A DNA stretch of 64,000 nt from Mycolicibacterium sp. BiH015 (GTDB taxonomy: Bacteria > Actinomycetota > Actinomycetes > Mycobacteriales > Mycobacteriaceae). This document shows, one piece after another, positions 56,370-64,000 of the stretch; the first letter of the stretch is position 1, and each line of letters begins with the position of its first letter. Below the pieces are notes generated by a model. It ran no database searches. It was given only the letters and a program-made list of their open reading frames with translations, and had not been told where the DNA came from. The DNA lies in contig NZ_JAQGCZ010000005.1 in NCBI RefSeq assembly GCF_027706845.1, positions 310,001-374,000 of the forward strand. The letters are read 5' to 3'. A program made the position numbers and the translations under genes.

Positions 56370-57310
56370 CGCTTGGCCCTGTCGACGCGTCGAAGACGCC
56401 GCGATTCGCCGGCTTCGCCACCTTCGCCCGGTTGCCGCGCCTGGACCAGGTGCCCCGTGCGGACGTCGCGGTGGTCGGTGTGCCGTTCGACTCCGGGGTG
56501 TCCTATCGGCCGGGTGCCCGATTCGGCCCCTCACACGTCAGAGAGGCGTCGCGCCTGATCCGGCCCTACAACCCGGCGCTGGACGTGTCGCCGTTCGAGA
56601 TCGCGCAGGTCGTCGATGCCGGCGATATCGCGGTGAATCCCTTCAACATTCACGAGGCGATCGAGACCCTCGAGGGTGCGGCCGTCGACCTGACCAAGGG
56701 CGGCACGAAGCTCGTGACCATCGGTGGGGACCACACCATCGCGCTTCCGCTGCTGCGCGCGGCAGCCGCGCAGCATGGGCCCGTCGCGTTGGTGCACTTC
56801 GATGCGCACCTCGACACATGGGACACCTACTTCGGTGCCGAGTACACCCACGGCACCCCGTTCCGCCGGGCCGTCGAGGAGGGCATCCTCGACACCGAGG
56901 CGCTGTCGCACGTCGGAATTCGAGGACCGCTGTACGGCAAGAAAGATCTCGAAGACGACCGCCGCTTCGGGTTCGGCATCGTCACGTCGTCGGATGTGTA
57001 CTACCAGGGCGTCCGCGAGATCGTCGAGAAGCTTCGTGACCGCCTCGGCAACCGGCCCGTCTACGTCTCCATCGACATCGACGTTCTCGATCCGGCCCAC
57101 GCACCCGGCACCGGGACGCCCGAGGCGGGTGGTATGACCAGCCGTGAGCTTCTCGAAATCCTGCGTGGCTTCCGCGGCCTGAACCTGATCGGCGCCGACG
57201 TCGTCGAGGTGGCGCCCGCCTACGACCATGCCGAGATCACCGGTGTCGCAGCCTCGCACGTGGCGTATGACCTGGTTTCATTGCTGGCCATGCGATGTGA
57301 GTCGACGTGA
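56366..57310 (+). CDS. Agmatinase-family ureohydrolase
   Basis: 314 residues. The two-manganese site is complete: H123 (GGDHT), D146, H148 and D150 (HFDAHLDTW), D237 and D239 (SIDIDVLDP); H162 in THGTPF is also present. It hydrolyses a guanidino compound to urea plus an amine. Sequence alone does not separate agmatinase from guanidinobutyrase or guanidinopropionase; the operon with a ThDP enzyme and no arginine decarboxylase favours 4-guanidinobutyrate. It overlaps the next gene by GTGA. Confidence 0.9.
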   Translation: MTLGPVDASKTPRFAGFATFARLPRLDQVPRADVAVVGVPFDSGVSYRPGARFGPSHVREASRLIRPYNPALDVSPFEIAQVVDAGDIAVNPFNIHEAIETLEGAAVDLTKGGTKLVTIGGDHTIALPLLRAAAAQHGPVALVHFDAHLDTWDTYFGAEYTHGTPFRRAVEEGILDTEALSHVGIRGPLYGKKDLEDDRRFGFGIVTSSDVYYQGVREIVEKLRDRLGNRPVYVSIDIDVLDPAHAPGTGTPEAGGMTSRELLEILRGFRGLNLIGADVVEVAPAYDHAEITGVAASHVAYDLVSLLAMRCEST

Positions 57311-58905
57311 GCCGGCATGGAGCCGATGTCGTCGTCGAAACGCTGACGGCGCTTGGTGTTTCGCATGTGTTCGGCATCCCCGGCCAGAATGCGCTCGCAC
57401 TGTTCGACGCGATCCGGCGCAGCGATCTGAGCTTCGTGAGCTCCCGGGTAGAAAACAACTCGGCGTTCGGCGCAGACGGATATGCCAGGGCCACAGGTGA
57501 AGTGGGGGTGCTGTTCCTGTCCACCGGCCCGGGAGCCCTCACGGCGCTCGGCGCGCTGCAGGAGGCGTACGCGACCGGTGTGCCGCTGCTGGTGATCGCG
57601 AGCCAGGTGCCGCGGTCCGGGGTGGGATTGCGGCGAGGGATGCTGCACCAGCTCGACGACCAGCAGCGCAGCGCCGCCAATGTCACCAAGAGCACTGCGG
57701 CAGCCCGCAACTCGGCCGAGATACCCTCGCTGATCGCCGACGCGTGGTCGCTTGCCCAGTCGGCACCCGCCGGCCCGGTGTGGGTGGAGATTCCGCAGGA
57801 TGTGCTGGAGGAGCCCGCAGACGCGCCTCCGGTGCGATCTGTCGGCATCGATGTCGCGGCCCGCCCGCCCCGGCCGGAGCTCATCGACGAAGCGGCATCG
57901 CTGCTGCAGGCGGCGTCACGTCCCGTGGTGCTCGCAGGCGGAGGAGTGCGCCGGTCTGCCGGAGGCCCCGGCGCCCTGCTCGCCGTGGCCGAACTGCTCG
58001 ATGCGCCAGTCGTTTCGACAGTGGGGGGCAAGGGCGCGATACCGTTCTCTCACCGGTTGTCGGCCGCATCGTGGATCGAGGACCGCCACACCACCGACCT
58101 GCTGGAGAACGCCGACGTGCTGCTGGCGGTCGGAACCGCGATGGGTGAGGTGACGTCGAACTACTTCTCGTTCGCCCCGAAGGGCCGGCTGATCCACATC
58201 GACGCGGAGCGGCGCGTGCTGGAGGCCAACCATCCGGCCCTGGCGATCCACGCCGACGCCGTGCAAGCCCTCACCGCGTTGGCCAAGCAGCTCACCCAGC
58301 GCAGCGGTGACGGTGCGCGGATCGCCCGCGAGCTGCGGGCCGCCGTGGAGGGCCGGTTGGCCGGCCAGGACGTGGCCGCCGAGCTCCGGCTCATGCGTGA
58401 CCTGCGCGCCGCGATTCCCGCTGCAGCCCAGACCTTCTGGGACATGACCATCGCCGGGTACTGGGCCTGGTCGGCGTGGGATCCGCAGGACGGCGAGTTC
58501 CATTCGGCGCAGGGAGCAGGCGGGCTGGGGTTCGCATTCCCGGCCGCGGTGGCCGCGGCGATCGGAACCGGTCGCCGGACGTTCGCGGTCTCCGGCGACG
58601 GCGGCGCGATGTACTCGATCGCCGAGTTGGCGACCGCACGGCAACACGACGCCGACGTGACATGGCTGATCGTCGACGACGGCGGCTACGGCATTCTGCG
58701 CGAGTACATGACCGGAGCATTCGGCCAGGCGACCGCCACCGAACTGACACGTCCGGACTTCGTCGCCCTGGCAACAAGTTTCGGCGTCCCCGCGCAGCGG
58801 GTGACGCTCGACGGTGTCGGCGAGGCCATCGCCGCCACGTTCGCGACCCGCGGCCCCGCGGTGGTCGTACTCCCCGCGCTACTGAAGATGTTCGCACCCA
58901 CCTGA
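57307..58905 (+). CDS. ThDP-dependent enzyme, 2-oxoacid decarboxylase-like
   Basis: 532 residues from a GTG overlapping the ureohydrolase stop. Three domains of the acetolactate synthase/decarboxylase group: Pyr domain with catalytic E49 ([16 protein letters not shown]), middle domain, and PP domain with the ThDP motif [12 protein letters not shown] ending DDGGYG. The neighbours suggest 5-guanidino-2-oxopentanoate decarboxylase (the AruI role of the arginine transaminase pathway) as a hypothesis; acetolactate synthase- or oxalyl-CoA-type activity cannot be excluded. Confidence 0.85.
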   Translation: MSRHGADVVVETLTALGVSHVFGIPGQNALALFDAIRRSDLSFVSSRVENNSAFGADGYARATGEVGVLFLSTGPGALTALGALQEAYATGVPLLVIASQVPRSGVGLRRGMLHQLDDQQRSAANVTKSTAAARNSAEIPSLIADAWSLAQSAPAGPVWVEIPQDVLEEPADAPPVRSVGIDVAARPPRPELIDEAASLLQAASRPVVLAGGGVRRSAGGPGALLAVAELLDAPVVSTVGGKGAIPFSHRLSAASWIEDRHTTDLLENADVLLAVGTAMGEVTSNYFSFAPKGRLIHIDAERRVLEANHPALAIHADAVQALTALAKQLTQRSGDGARIARELRAAVEGRLAGQDVAAELRLMRDLRAAIPAAAQTFWDMTIAGYWAWSAWDPQDGEFHSAQGAGGLGFAFPAAVAAAIGTGRRTFAVSGDGGAMYSIAELATARQHDADVTWLIVDDGGYGILREYMTGAFGQATATELTRPDFVALATSFGVPAQRVTLDGVGEAIAATFATRGPAVVVLPALLKMFAPT

Positions 58906-58920
58906 TACAGGAGGCCCGCC

Positions 58921-60384
58921 ATGGGCAAGCCACTCGATATCGTCATCATCGTCGTCTATCTGCTCGCCATGCTCGCCTTCGGCTTCTGGGGCAAAACGAG
59001 AACCAAGGACTCCGCCGACTTCCTGGTGGCGGGTCGCCGGCTGGGCCCCACCCTCTACACTGGCACCATGGCCGCCGTGGTGCTCGGTGGGGCGTCCACC
59101 GTCGGCGGCGTGGGTTTGGGCTACAAGTGGGGCATCTCCGGTATGTGGCTGGTGGTGGCGATCGCCGTCGGCCTGCTGGCGCTGAGCCTGTTCTTCGCCG
59201 GACGGATCCAGCGGCTCAAGGTGTACACCGTCGCCCAGATGCTGCGGTTGCGATACGGCGTGGATGCAACCTCGGCATCCGGGATCGTCATGGTCGCCTA
59301 CACGCTGATGCTGTCGGTGACGTCGACGATCGCCTACGCGACGGTGTTCAACGTACTGTTCGGCACCGACCGCACGGTGTCGGTGATCATCGGCGGAGCG
59401 ATCGTGATGCTCTACTCGTCGATCGGCGGCATGTGGTCGATCACGCTGACCGACATGGTGCAGTTCATCCTCAAGACGATCGGGATCTTCGCGCTGATGT
59501 TGCCGTTCACGCTCGCGAAGGCGGGCGGTGTCGACGGGATCCGGGAACGCGCCGGGGACGCGGTGTTCGACCTCGGTGCGATCGGAATGCCCACCATCAT
59601 CACGTTTTTCGTCGTGTACAGCTTCGGCATGCTGATCGGTCAGGACATCTGGCAGCGCGTGTTCACCGCGCGCTCGCCGGGTGTCGCGAAGTGGGGCGGC
59701 ACGACGGCGGCGCTCTACTGCGTGCTGTACGGCGTGGCGGGCGCGGTGATCGGGATGGCGGCGTCGACGTTCCTGCCCGACGTCGAGGTCAGCGACGACG
59801 TGTACGCGCAGATCGCCGAGACGATCCTGCCCGTCGGCGTCAGCGGTCTGGTACTCGCCGCCGCGGTGGCCGCGATGATGTCGACGGCCTCGGGCGCGCT
59901 GATCGCGACAGCGACGGTGGCGCGCACCGATGTGAAGCCGTTGTTGCTCAGGCTGACCGGCCGCCCGACGGAGGGCGAAGACGGTGAGCGCGACGTGCAT
60001 TCGGACCGGATGTACGTGGTGGTGCTCGGCATCGTGGTGATCGTGATCGCGGCCCTGCTCAACGACGTGGTGGCGGCGTTGACGATCGCCTACGACATCC
60101 TGGTCGGCGGTCTGCTGGTCGCGATCCTCGGCGGGTTCGTCTGGAAGCGCGCGACGGGTGCCGGGGCGCTGTGGTCCATGGGTATCGGCACGGTGGTCAC
60201 GCTCGGCACGATGTTCGTCGTCGGTGACGTGCTGGCCAACGAACCGATCTATTACGGCCTGGGCGCGAGCCTGCTCATCTACGTCGTGGTCAGCCTGTTG
60301 ACGCCGCGCACGGCGCCGGACGTCCTCCAGGTGTGGGACGCCCGGCTGGCCGGCGCGGACGAAACCGAGGCTGCGGTGAGGTGA
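58921..60384 (+). CDS. Sodium:solute symporter (SSS family)
   Basis: 487 residues with about thirteen membrane helices, ATG behind AGGAGG. The SSS pattern DFLVAGRRLGPTLYTGTMAA, YSSIGGMWSITLTDMVQF and AAAVAAMMSTASGALIATAT (in part) is clear. It imports an organic solute with Na+. With the NCS1 permease it gives the operon two transporters, so at least two substrates, or one substrate and one intermediate, are taken up. Last gene of the operon. Confidence 0.92.
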   Translation: MGKPLDIVIIVVYLLAMLAFGFWGKTRTKDSADFLVAGRRLGPTLYTGTMAAVVLGGASTVGGVGLGYKWGISGMWLVVAIAVGLLALSLFFAGRIQRLKVYTVAQMLRLRYGVDATSASGIVMVAYTLMLSVTSTIAYATVFNVLFGTDRTVSVIIGGAIVMLYSSIGGMWSITLTDMVQFILKTIGIFALMLPFTLAKAGGVDGIRERAGDAVFDLGAIGMPTIITFFVVYSFGMLIGQDIWQRVFTARSPGVAKWGGTTAALYCVLYGVAGAVIGMAASTFLPDVEVSDDVYAQIAETILPVGVSGLVLAAAVAAMMSTASGALIATATVARTDVKPLLLRLTGRPTEGEDGERDVHSDRMYVVVLGIVVIVIAALLNDVVAALTIAYDILVGGLLVAILGGFVWKRATGAGALWSMGIGTVVTLGTMFVVGDVLANEPIYYGLGASLLIYVVVSLLTPRTAPDVLQVWDARLAGADETEAAVR

Positions 60385-60389
60385 GCCGA

Positions 60390-60402
60390 GCCCTCAGAGG
60401 GC
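60390..60402. terminator. Short hairpin between convergent genes
   Basis: GCCCTC-A-GAGGGC lies across the nine-base gap between the symporter stop and the DUF1330 stop. The stem is short and no T-tract follows, so it is a weak bidirectional terminator candidate. Confidence 0.3.
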
Positions 60403-60759
60403 AGGGGTGGTGGGTTGCAGCACAGCCGTTGCGACTGCCTCCGCGCGGAGATGCTCGAACGCTTGATAATCCGGGTCGTTGACCATGTCGACGAAGTGCT
60501 GCCTGCTGGGATACCGGAACAACGCCACCATGTCCCAGTCGCCGCCCTCTGCAGCGAGCAGTGACGGGTGCCCGGTGCCGCCGTAGACGACGGTCACGCC
60601 GTAGCGCTCCTGGATGCCCGAACTGCTGAACCGCTGGATGTATTGCGTGTACGTGTCCGCACCACCGGGGGCGAACCTGATGAGGTTGAGCATCACCACC
60701 GGGCCGGTGGGGTCGGCGGCGACGAATCGTTCGAGATCCGAGGAATCGAGGACGGTCAT
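60394..60759 (-). CDS. DUF1330-type protein
   Basis: 121 residues. The segments VVMLNLIRFAPGGADTYTQYI, VVYGGTGHPSLL, MVALFRYPSRQHFVDMVNDPDY (in part) are typical of the DUF1330 family, a ferredoxin-like dimeric fold. Function unknown. It is divergent from the TetR gene at 60845 with an inverted repeat between them, so it is the likely target of that repressor. Confidence 0.85.
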   Translation of the reverse strand: MTVLDSSDLERFVAADPTGPVVMLNLIRFAPGGADTYTQYIQRFSSSGIQERYGVTVVYGGTGHPSLLAAEGGDWDMVALFRYPSRQHFVDMVNDPDYQAFEHLRAEAVATAVLQPTTPAL

Positions 60760-60769
60760 GTGAGTCTCC

Positions 60770-60794
60770 TGTCGTAGTTACTTGCTGTACGACA
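60770..60794. promoter_or_regulatory. Candidate TetR operator
   Basis: Perfect inverted arms TGTCGTA (60770-60776) and TACGACA (60788-60794), 11 bases apart, in the 85-base gap between the DUF1330 and TetR genes. Placement suits control of both. Confidence 0.6.
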
Positions 60795-60844
60795 CACAAC
60801 TTAAGTGCTGCCACCGACAAGTTGGGTCGAGGAGAATGTGGGGC

Positions 60845-61450
60845 ATGACTCAGGGGCACGCCGTTCGGCGCACTCAGGCCGAACGCACTGCGGAAACGCG
60901 GCGCCGGGTGCTCGAAGCGGCCGCCGCCCTGGTCGCCGCCCACGGCGCCCATGCGGTGTCACTGGCTGCGGTCGGTCACGCCGCCGGCTACAGCCGCGGA
61001 ATCGTGAACCACCACTTCGGCAGCAAGGGCCGCTTGCTGGAGGAACTGATCCGCTACACGCAACAGGTCGATGCGCCTTCCGACGCCTCGACCGGACTGG
61101 GCCGGTTGATCCAGTTCATCGAGGCGTACCTCGGCGGGATGCGGGAGCGATCGCCGCGATCGGAGGCGTTCCTGAAGATGTGGGCTGAGTCGGCGGGCGC
61201 CGATCCACTGCTTGCACCACTGTTCGCCGAGCGCGACGCCGCCTTCCGCGACCACATCGGCGGACTCATTCGGGACGGGGTGAACGACGGCTCGATCGGC
61301 GACACCGTCGATCCGTCCGTCGCCGCGGTCGCCATCATCGGCCTGTTGCGTGGGACCGCGATGATGTTGTTCTCCACGGCCCGGGACATCCCAGTGGCCG
61401 AAATCGCCGCGGAGGTGGCACGCGGAGTCGAGCGCAGCGTGGCGCCTTAA
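60845..61450 (+). CDS. TetR-family regulator
   Basis: 201 residues from the ATG at 60845, ten bases after AGGAG (60830-60834); the ATG at 60836 is too close to that site. Helix-turn-helix from RRRVLEAAAALVAAHG to YSRGIVNHHFGSKGRLLEEL. The C-terminal domain is of the BetI-like class. Likely controls the divergent DUF1330 gene. It overlaps the end of the convergent protease gene by four bases. Confidence 0.88.
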   Translation: MTQGHAVRRTQAERTAETRRRVLEAAAALVAAHGAHAVSLAAVGHAAGYSRGIVNHHFGSKGRLLEELIRYTQQVDAPSDASTGLGRLIQFIEAYLGGMRERSPRSEAFLKMWAESAGADPLLAPLFAERDAAFRDHIGGLIRDGVNDGSIGDTVDPSVAAVAIIGLLRGTAMMLFSTARDIPVAEIAAEVARGVERSVAP

Positions 61451-62148
61451 CTCCAGGCCGTCAGCCCCCAGTTCGCCATGACCGGGGCCACCAGCGAGGC
61501 GTGGACGATGCGACCGAACACGTCGTCGCTGTGCGCGTACAGGATCGCGACGGCAGCGACGGTGCCGTCGGGGTGGCGGGCATACACGGGTGCGCCGGAG
61601 TCGCCGAGGTCGTCCCATGCCCGGAACGACACCTGCGTCTCGGTGATGGCCGTGATCGGCCCACACGACAGCCCGGTGCGCGCACCCGACTTACACAGCT
61701 GAGGTTGCTCACGGCGAAGGTCTTCTGCGTTCATCACCCGGGTGACACGCATCGCGTCGACGTCGCTGACGAGCGGAACCGAACTGCCCGCGAGGTCCAC
61801 CAGACCCATGTCGTGGACGCCGGGAATCACCTCCCACCGGACGTAGCGTCCGATGAACTGGTCGCCTGTCGGCGTCCGCTGCAGCACGGTGTCGTTGACC
61901 GGATCGCGGCGGCAATGCCCCGCGGTGAGCATTCCCGGAGCTCCGCTCGGGGTACGCACGGTGAAACCGGCCGTGCACTGGTAGGGCTGCCCGTTGTTCG
62001 CCAGCACGGTGCTCACGAGAAAAGCACCCGGGCTGGCCACCGGATACTCGCCCAACGCGTGAGCCGCAGGCATCTGCGCGAACAACAGGGTGGCCAACGC
62101 CGCCCCCGCAGCGCGAACGGCGACCGACAACAGATTTCGCATCAACAT
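61447..62148 (-). CDS. Secreted trypsin-like serine protease
   Basis: 233 residues. Signal peptide with cut near AHA (about residue 31). S1-type triad: H78 in TAGHC, an Asp in VHDMGLVD (D113 or D118) and S184 in GDSGAPVY. Four Cys (C58/C79 and C152/C162) can form two disulfides. It should act outside the membrane. Closest in style to the streptogrisin/alpha-lytic-like proteases of actinobacteria, but with no pro-domain visible. An ATG two codons later is an equally good start. Confidence 0.88.
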   Translation of the reverse strand: MLMRNLLSVAVRAAGAALATLLFAQMPAAHALGEYPVASPGAFLVSTVLANNGQPYQCTAGFTVRTPSGAPGMLTAGHCRRDPVNDTVLQRTPTGDQFIGRYVRWEVIPGVHDMGLVDLAGSSVPLVSDVDAMRVTRVMNAEDLRREQPQLCKSGARTGLSCGPITAITETQVSFRAWDDLGDSGAPVYARHPDGTVAAVAILYAHSDDVFGRIVHASLVAPVMANWGLTAWS

Positions 62149-62232
62149 CCTTCGCGTCTTCTTCCCGGTCGACTATTGCGAAGTGTTCCGCACCGGGGCA
62201 AGTTTCGCTGCTCCGCGGCCCGACGCCGCCGG

Positions 62233-62279
62233 AAAAGGAGTCGGCGCACATCCCGCTGGTGGGCAGGATGTGCGCCGAC
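62233..62279 (-). terminator. Intrinsic terminator of the PGRS gene
   Basis: A perfect 14-base-pair stem (arms GTCGGCGCACATCC at 62240-62253 and GGATGTGCGCCGAC at 62266-62279) with a 12-base loop, 23 bases after the PGRS stop on the minus strand, followed by a TCCTTTTCC tract. It would also shield the protease gene from read-through. Confidence 0.8.
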
Positions 62280-62302
62280 ACGCACTCAACTGTCAGAGGC
62301 GA

Positions 62303-63880
62303 TCAGTCCGATGCCCCTGCTCCGGCGCCGCCGGCGCCACCCGCACCGCCTTCGCCGCCTTCACCGCCGAGGTTGCCGTCGTTCTCGTCCCCGTCGTCAC
62401 CGGGGTCGCCGGGCTCGCCGGCGTCCCCGCTGCCGCCGAAGCCGCCGGTGCCGCCGCCGCCGCCGGTGCCACCGTCACCGCCGGTGCCGCCTTCGAGAGC
62501 GTCGCCGCCGAGTCCGCCGTCACCGCCGTCACCGCCGGTGCCACCTTCGCCGAAGTCACTGCTACCGCCGAATCCGCCGGGTCCACCGGTGCCGCCGTCG
62601 CCGCCGCTCACGTCGCCGTTGCCACCGGTGCCGCCTTCGCCGCCGTCGCCGGCAGCACCGCCGACGTCGCCTTCGCCGCCGGCACCGCCTTGGCCACCCT
62701 GACCGCCGTCGCCACCGCTGGCGCCGTCGGTGAGATCCTGGCCGCCAAACCCGCCGAGGCCGCCCTTCCCGCCTTCACCACCGGTCGACGAGCCTTCGCC
62801 GCCGTCGCCACCGGAGCCGCCTTGGCCACCCTCGAATCCGGCCGAGCCCGAGCCGCCGGTGCCGCCGCTGCCGCCGGCACCGCCGACGGTGCCTTCGCCG
62901 CCGGTTCCGCCGTCGCCACCCTCACCGCCACCGAACCCGTCGTCACCGAGTCCGCCGAGGCCGCCGTCACCGCCGGTGCCGCCGATCACGCCCGCGCCGC
63001 CGTCACCGCCGTCGCCGCCGTCGCCGCCGACGCCACCGTCACCCTCGGGTCCGTCGCCGCCGTCTCCTCCGTCGCCGCCGTTGCCGTCCGGGCCGGCCTT
63101 GCCGAACAGGCCTGCGGCGCCGCCTTCTCCGGCGTCACCACCGTTGCCGCCGTCGCCGGCTTCGTCGTTGCCGAGCGGATCGGTGTAACCGTCGCCACCG
63201 GTACCGCCCTTACCGCCCGCACCACCGGAACCGAAGAAGAACCCACCGGTTCCGCCGGCGCCACCCTTACCGCCGGCCTGACCCTCCTCGCCAGGCTCGG
63301 TGCCGTTCACACCGGTTCCGCCCTGGCCGCCGTTTCCGCCGTTGCCGAAGAACAAGCCGCCGTTACCGCCGCGGCCTCCCTCGCCGCCGTTGACGCCCTG
63401 GCCGCCGTCGCCGCCGTTACCGAAGTACAGCGCACCGTTACCGCCGTTCCCGCCGGCAAATCCCTTGCCGCCGTTGCCGAATAGCAGACCGGCGTTGCCG
63501 CCGTTGCAGGCGGCGCCTTCACATCCGGCGACCGCGTCGATGCCGTTGCCGATCAGCCAGCCACCCGGGCCGATCGGGCGGAACAGGTTGAAGTTGCCGT
63601 TGGCGCTCGTCGGGGCCAGGGCACTCGGACCGAAGAGGGCATTGGGGCTCGCCGAGTCGTTGCCGCCGCTGCGCTGGCCGTGCAGCAGCCACCACTCGCT
63701 CAGTTCGGACTCGGTCGACATCAAATGCACTTCCGGCGCCGCCGGGGCGGTCGCGGGATCGTCGAGCAATCCGGCTGACAGCAGGCCTGCGCCGACGACC
63801 GCTGCGCTGCCCATACCGGCTGTCAGAAATTGACGCGCCGACATACCCGTCGTGCGCTTGCTATTCGATGTACTCGACAT
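62303..63880 (-). CDS. PGRS-type glycine-rich protein without PE domain
   Basis: 525 residues. About 400 residues are Gly-Gly-X repeats (GGDGG, GGNGG, GGTGG types) with LLFGNGG and LYFGNGG blocks, as in the PGRS domain of PE_PGRS proteins, and a [16 protein letters not shown] lead-in of that family. The N-terminus, however, is not a PE domain: it starts with basic residues and the hydrophobic stretch [17 protein letters not shown], which looks like a signal peptide. Residues ~50-105 are unique. The tail is acidic (GDDGDENDG). It is likely secreted or surface-exposed; no role is known. Confidence 0.85.
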   Translation of the reverse strand: MSSTSNSKRTTGMSARQFLTAGMGSAAVVGAGLLSAGLLDDPATAPAAPEVHLMSTESELSEWWLLHGQRSGGNDSASPNALFGPSALAPTSANGNFNLFRPIGPGGWLIGNGIDAVAGCEGAACNGGNAGLLFGNGGKGFAGGNGGNGALYFGNGGDGGQGVNGGEGGRGGNGGLFFGNGGNGGQGGTGVNGTEPGEEGQAGGKGGAGGTGGFFFGSGGAGGKGGTGGDGYTDPLGNDEAGDGGNGGDAGEGGAAGLFGKAGPDGNGGDGGDGGDGPEGDGGVGGDGGDGGDGGAGVIGGTGGDGGLGGLGDDGFGGGEGGDGGTGGEGTVGGAGGSGGTGGSGSAGFEGGQGGSGGDGGEGSSTGGEGGKGGLGGFGGQDLTDGASGGDGGQGGQGGAGGEGDVGGAAGDGGEGGTGGNGDVSGGDGGTGGPGGFGGSSDFGEGGTGGDGGDGGLGGDALEGGTGGDGGTGGGGGTGGFGGSGDAGEPGDPGDDGDENDGNLGGEGGEGGAGGAGGAGAGASD

Positions 63881-63956
63881 GAACCGCCCCCTTTGGCGTG
63901 ATGTGCCAGGCCCCCGAGGTGATTGCTCGGTGAGTTCACTGGCAGTTAACAGCAGA

Positions 63957-63986
63957 AATGTAGAGGGTTTGCTGATATGGGGTCAA
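63957..63986 (-). promoter_or_regulatory. Candidate housekeeping promoter of the PGRS gene
   Basis: On the minus strand, TTGACC (63981-63986) and TACATT (63957-63962) stand 18 bases apart, matching -35 and -10 elements of a SigA-type promoter about 76 bases before the PGRS start. AGGGGG shortly before the ATG at 63880 is the ribosome binding site. Confidence 0.55.
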
Positions 63987-64000
63987 GGATTGTCGAGATA

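Noticed and set aside
62303..63550. CRISPR-like or satellite repeat
   Set aside because: The short repeating units are the GGX codons of the PGRS domain, in frame throughout and without spacers of constant length.

Overview
The window is high-GC actinobacterial DNA and almost certainly comes from an environmental, probably fast-growing Mycobacterium (Mycolicibacterium). The evidence is a complete mce1 operon (mce1R, fadD5, yrbE1A/B, mce1A-F and four Mce-associated proteins), a PGRS-type glycine-rich protein, the DesA3 desaturase with its reductase, and local gene order that matches the M. tuberculosis Rv0155-Rv0187 neighbourhood from memory: pnt genes, Rv0158-type TetR, TB18.5/Rv0164, mce1, pirin, sigG, Rv0183 lipase, Rv0184, Rv0185, Rv0187. 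Blocks absent from that pathogen locus interrupt the conserved order. Genes are packed tightly, many by 1-4 base overlaps, and no gap between genes exceeds 300 bases. I see no tRNA, rRNA, CRISPR array, insertion sequence or replication origin.

Layout. 1-3417: tail of a FAD/Rieske oxidoreductase, an AraC regulator and a NarL-type two-component pair. 3414-6389: membrane transhydrogenase pntA-pntB with a fused alpha subunit. 6687-10178: a very large M6-like metalloprotease. 10326-12994: taurine-type ABC transporter (tauC, tauA, tauB). 13198-15546: ferredoxin reductase and DesA3-type acyl desaturase behind a perfect CRP-type palindrome. 15641-19272: zinc-ribbon protein, TetR, M42 peptidase, DUF72 protein, TB18.5-like SRPBCC protein. 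19279-34735: the mce1 locus, a lipid importer of two permeases, six MlaD-domain proteins and four accessory membrane proteins, with a GntR repressor and an acyl-CoA ligase at its head.

34746-41624: an accessory block (DUF1275 membrane protein, fructosamine kinase, secreted phosphodiester glycosidase, epimerase, FAD monooxygenase-like protein, SRPBCC, PQQ-type sugar dehydrogenase lipoprotein). 41602-48393: conserved mycobacterial block (pirin/MarR pair, sigG, monoacylglycerol lipase, a lipoprotein hydrolase lacking its nucleophile, DUF2786 protein, HExxH metalloprotein, two small proteins, O-methyltransferase). 48471-53713: TetR/metallo-beta-lactamase-fold pair, then an IclR-controlled module of a berberine-bridge-type flavoenzyme and a PhlG-type C-C hydrolase plus two SRPBCC proteins.

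53700-60384: a two-domain Lrp regulator facing an operon of NCS1 permease, agmatinase-family ureohydrolase, ThDP enzyme and sodium:solute symporter, which I read as a guanidino-compound or arginine-derived nitrogen scavenging pathway. 60394-63880: DUF1330 protein and TetR around an inverted repeat, a secreted trypsin-like protease, and a PGRS protein that has a signal-like N-terminus in place of a PE domain. The least understood and most interesting parts are the IclR/flavoenzyme/PhlG module, the guanidino operon, the PE-less PGRS protein, and the DUF2786-metallohydrolase chain. Several gene pairs carry clear palindromic operators, reported as separate sites.
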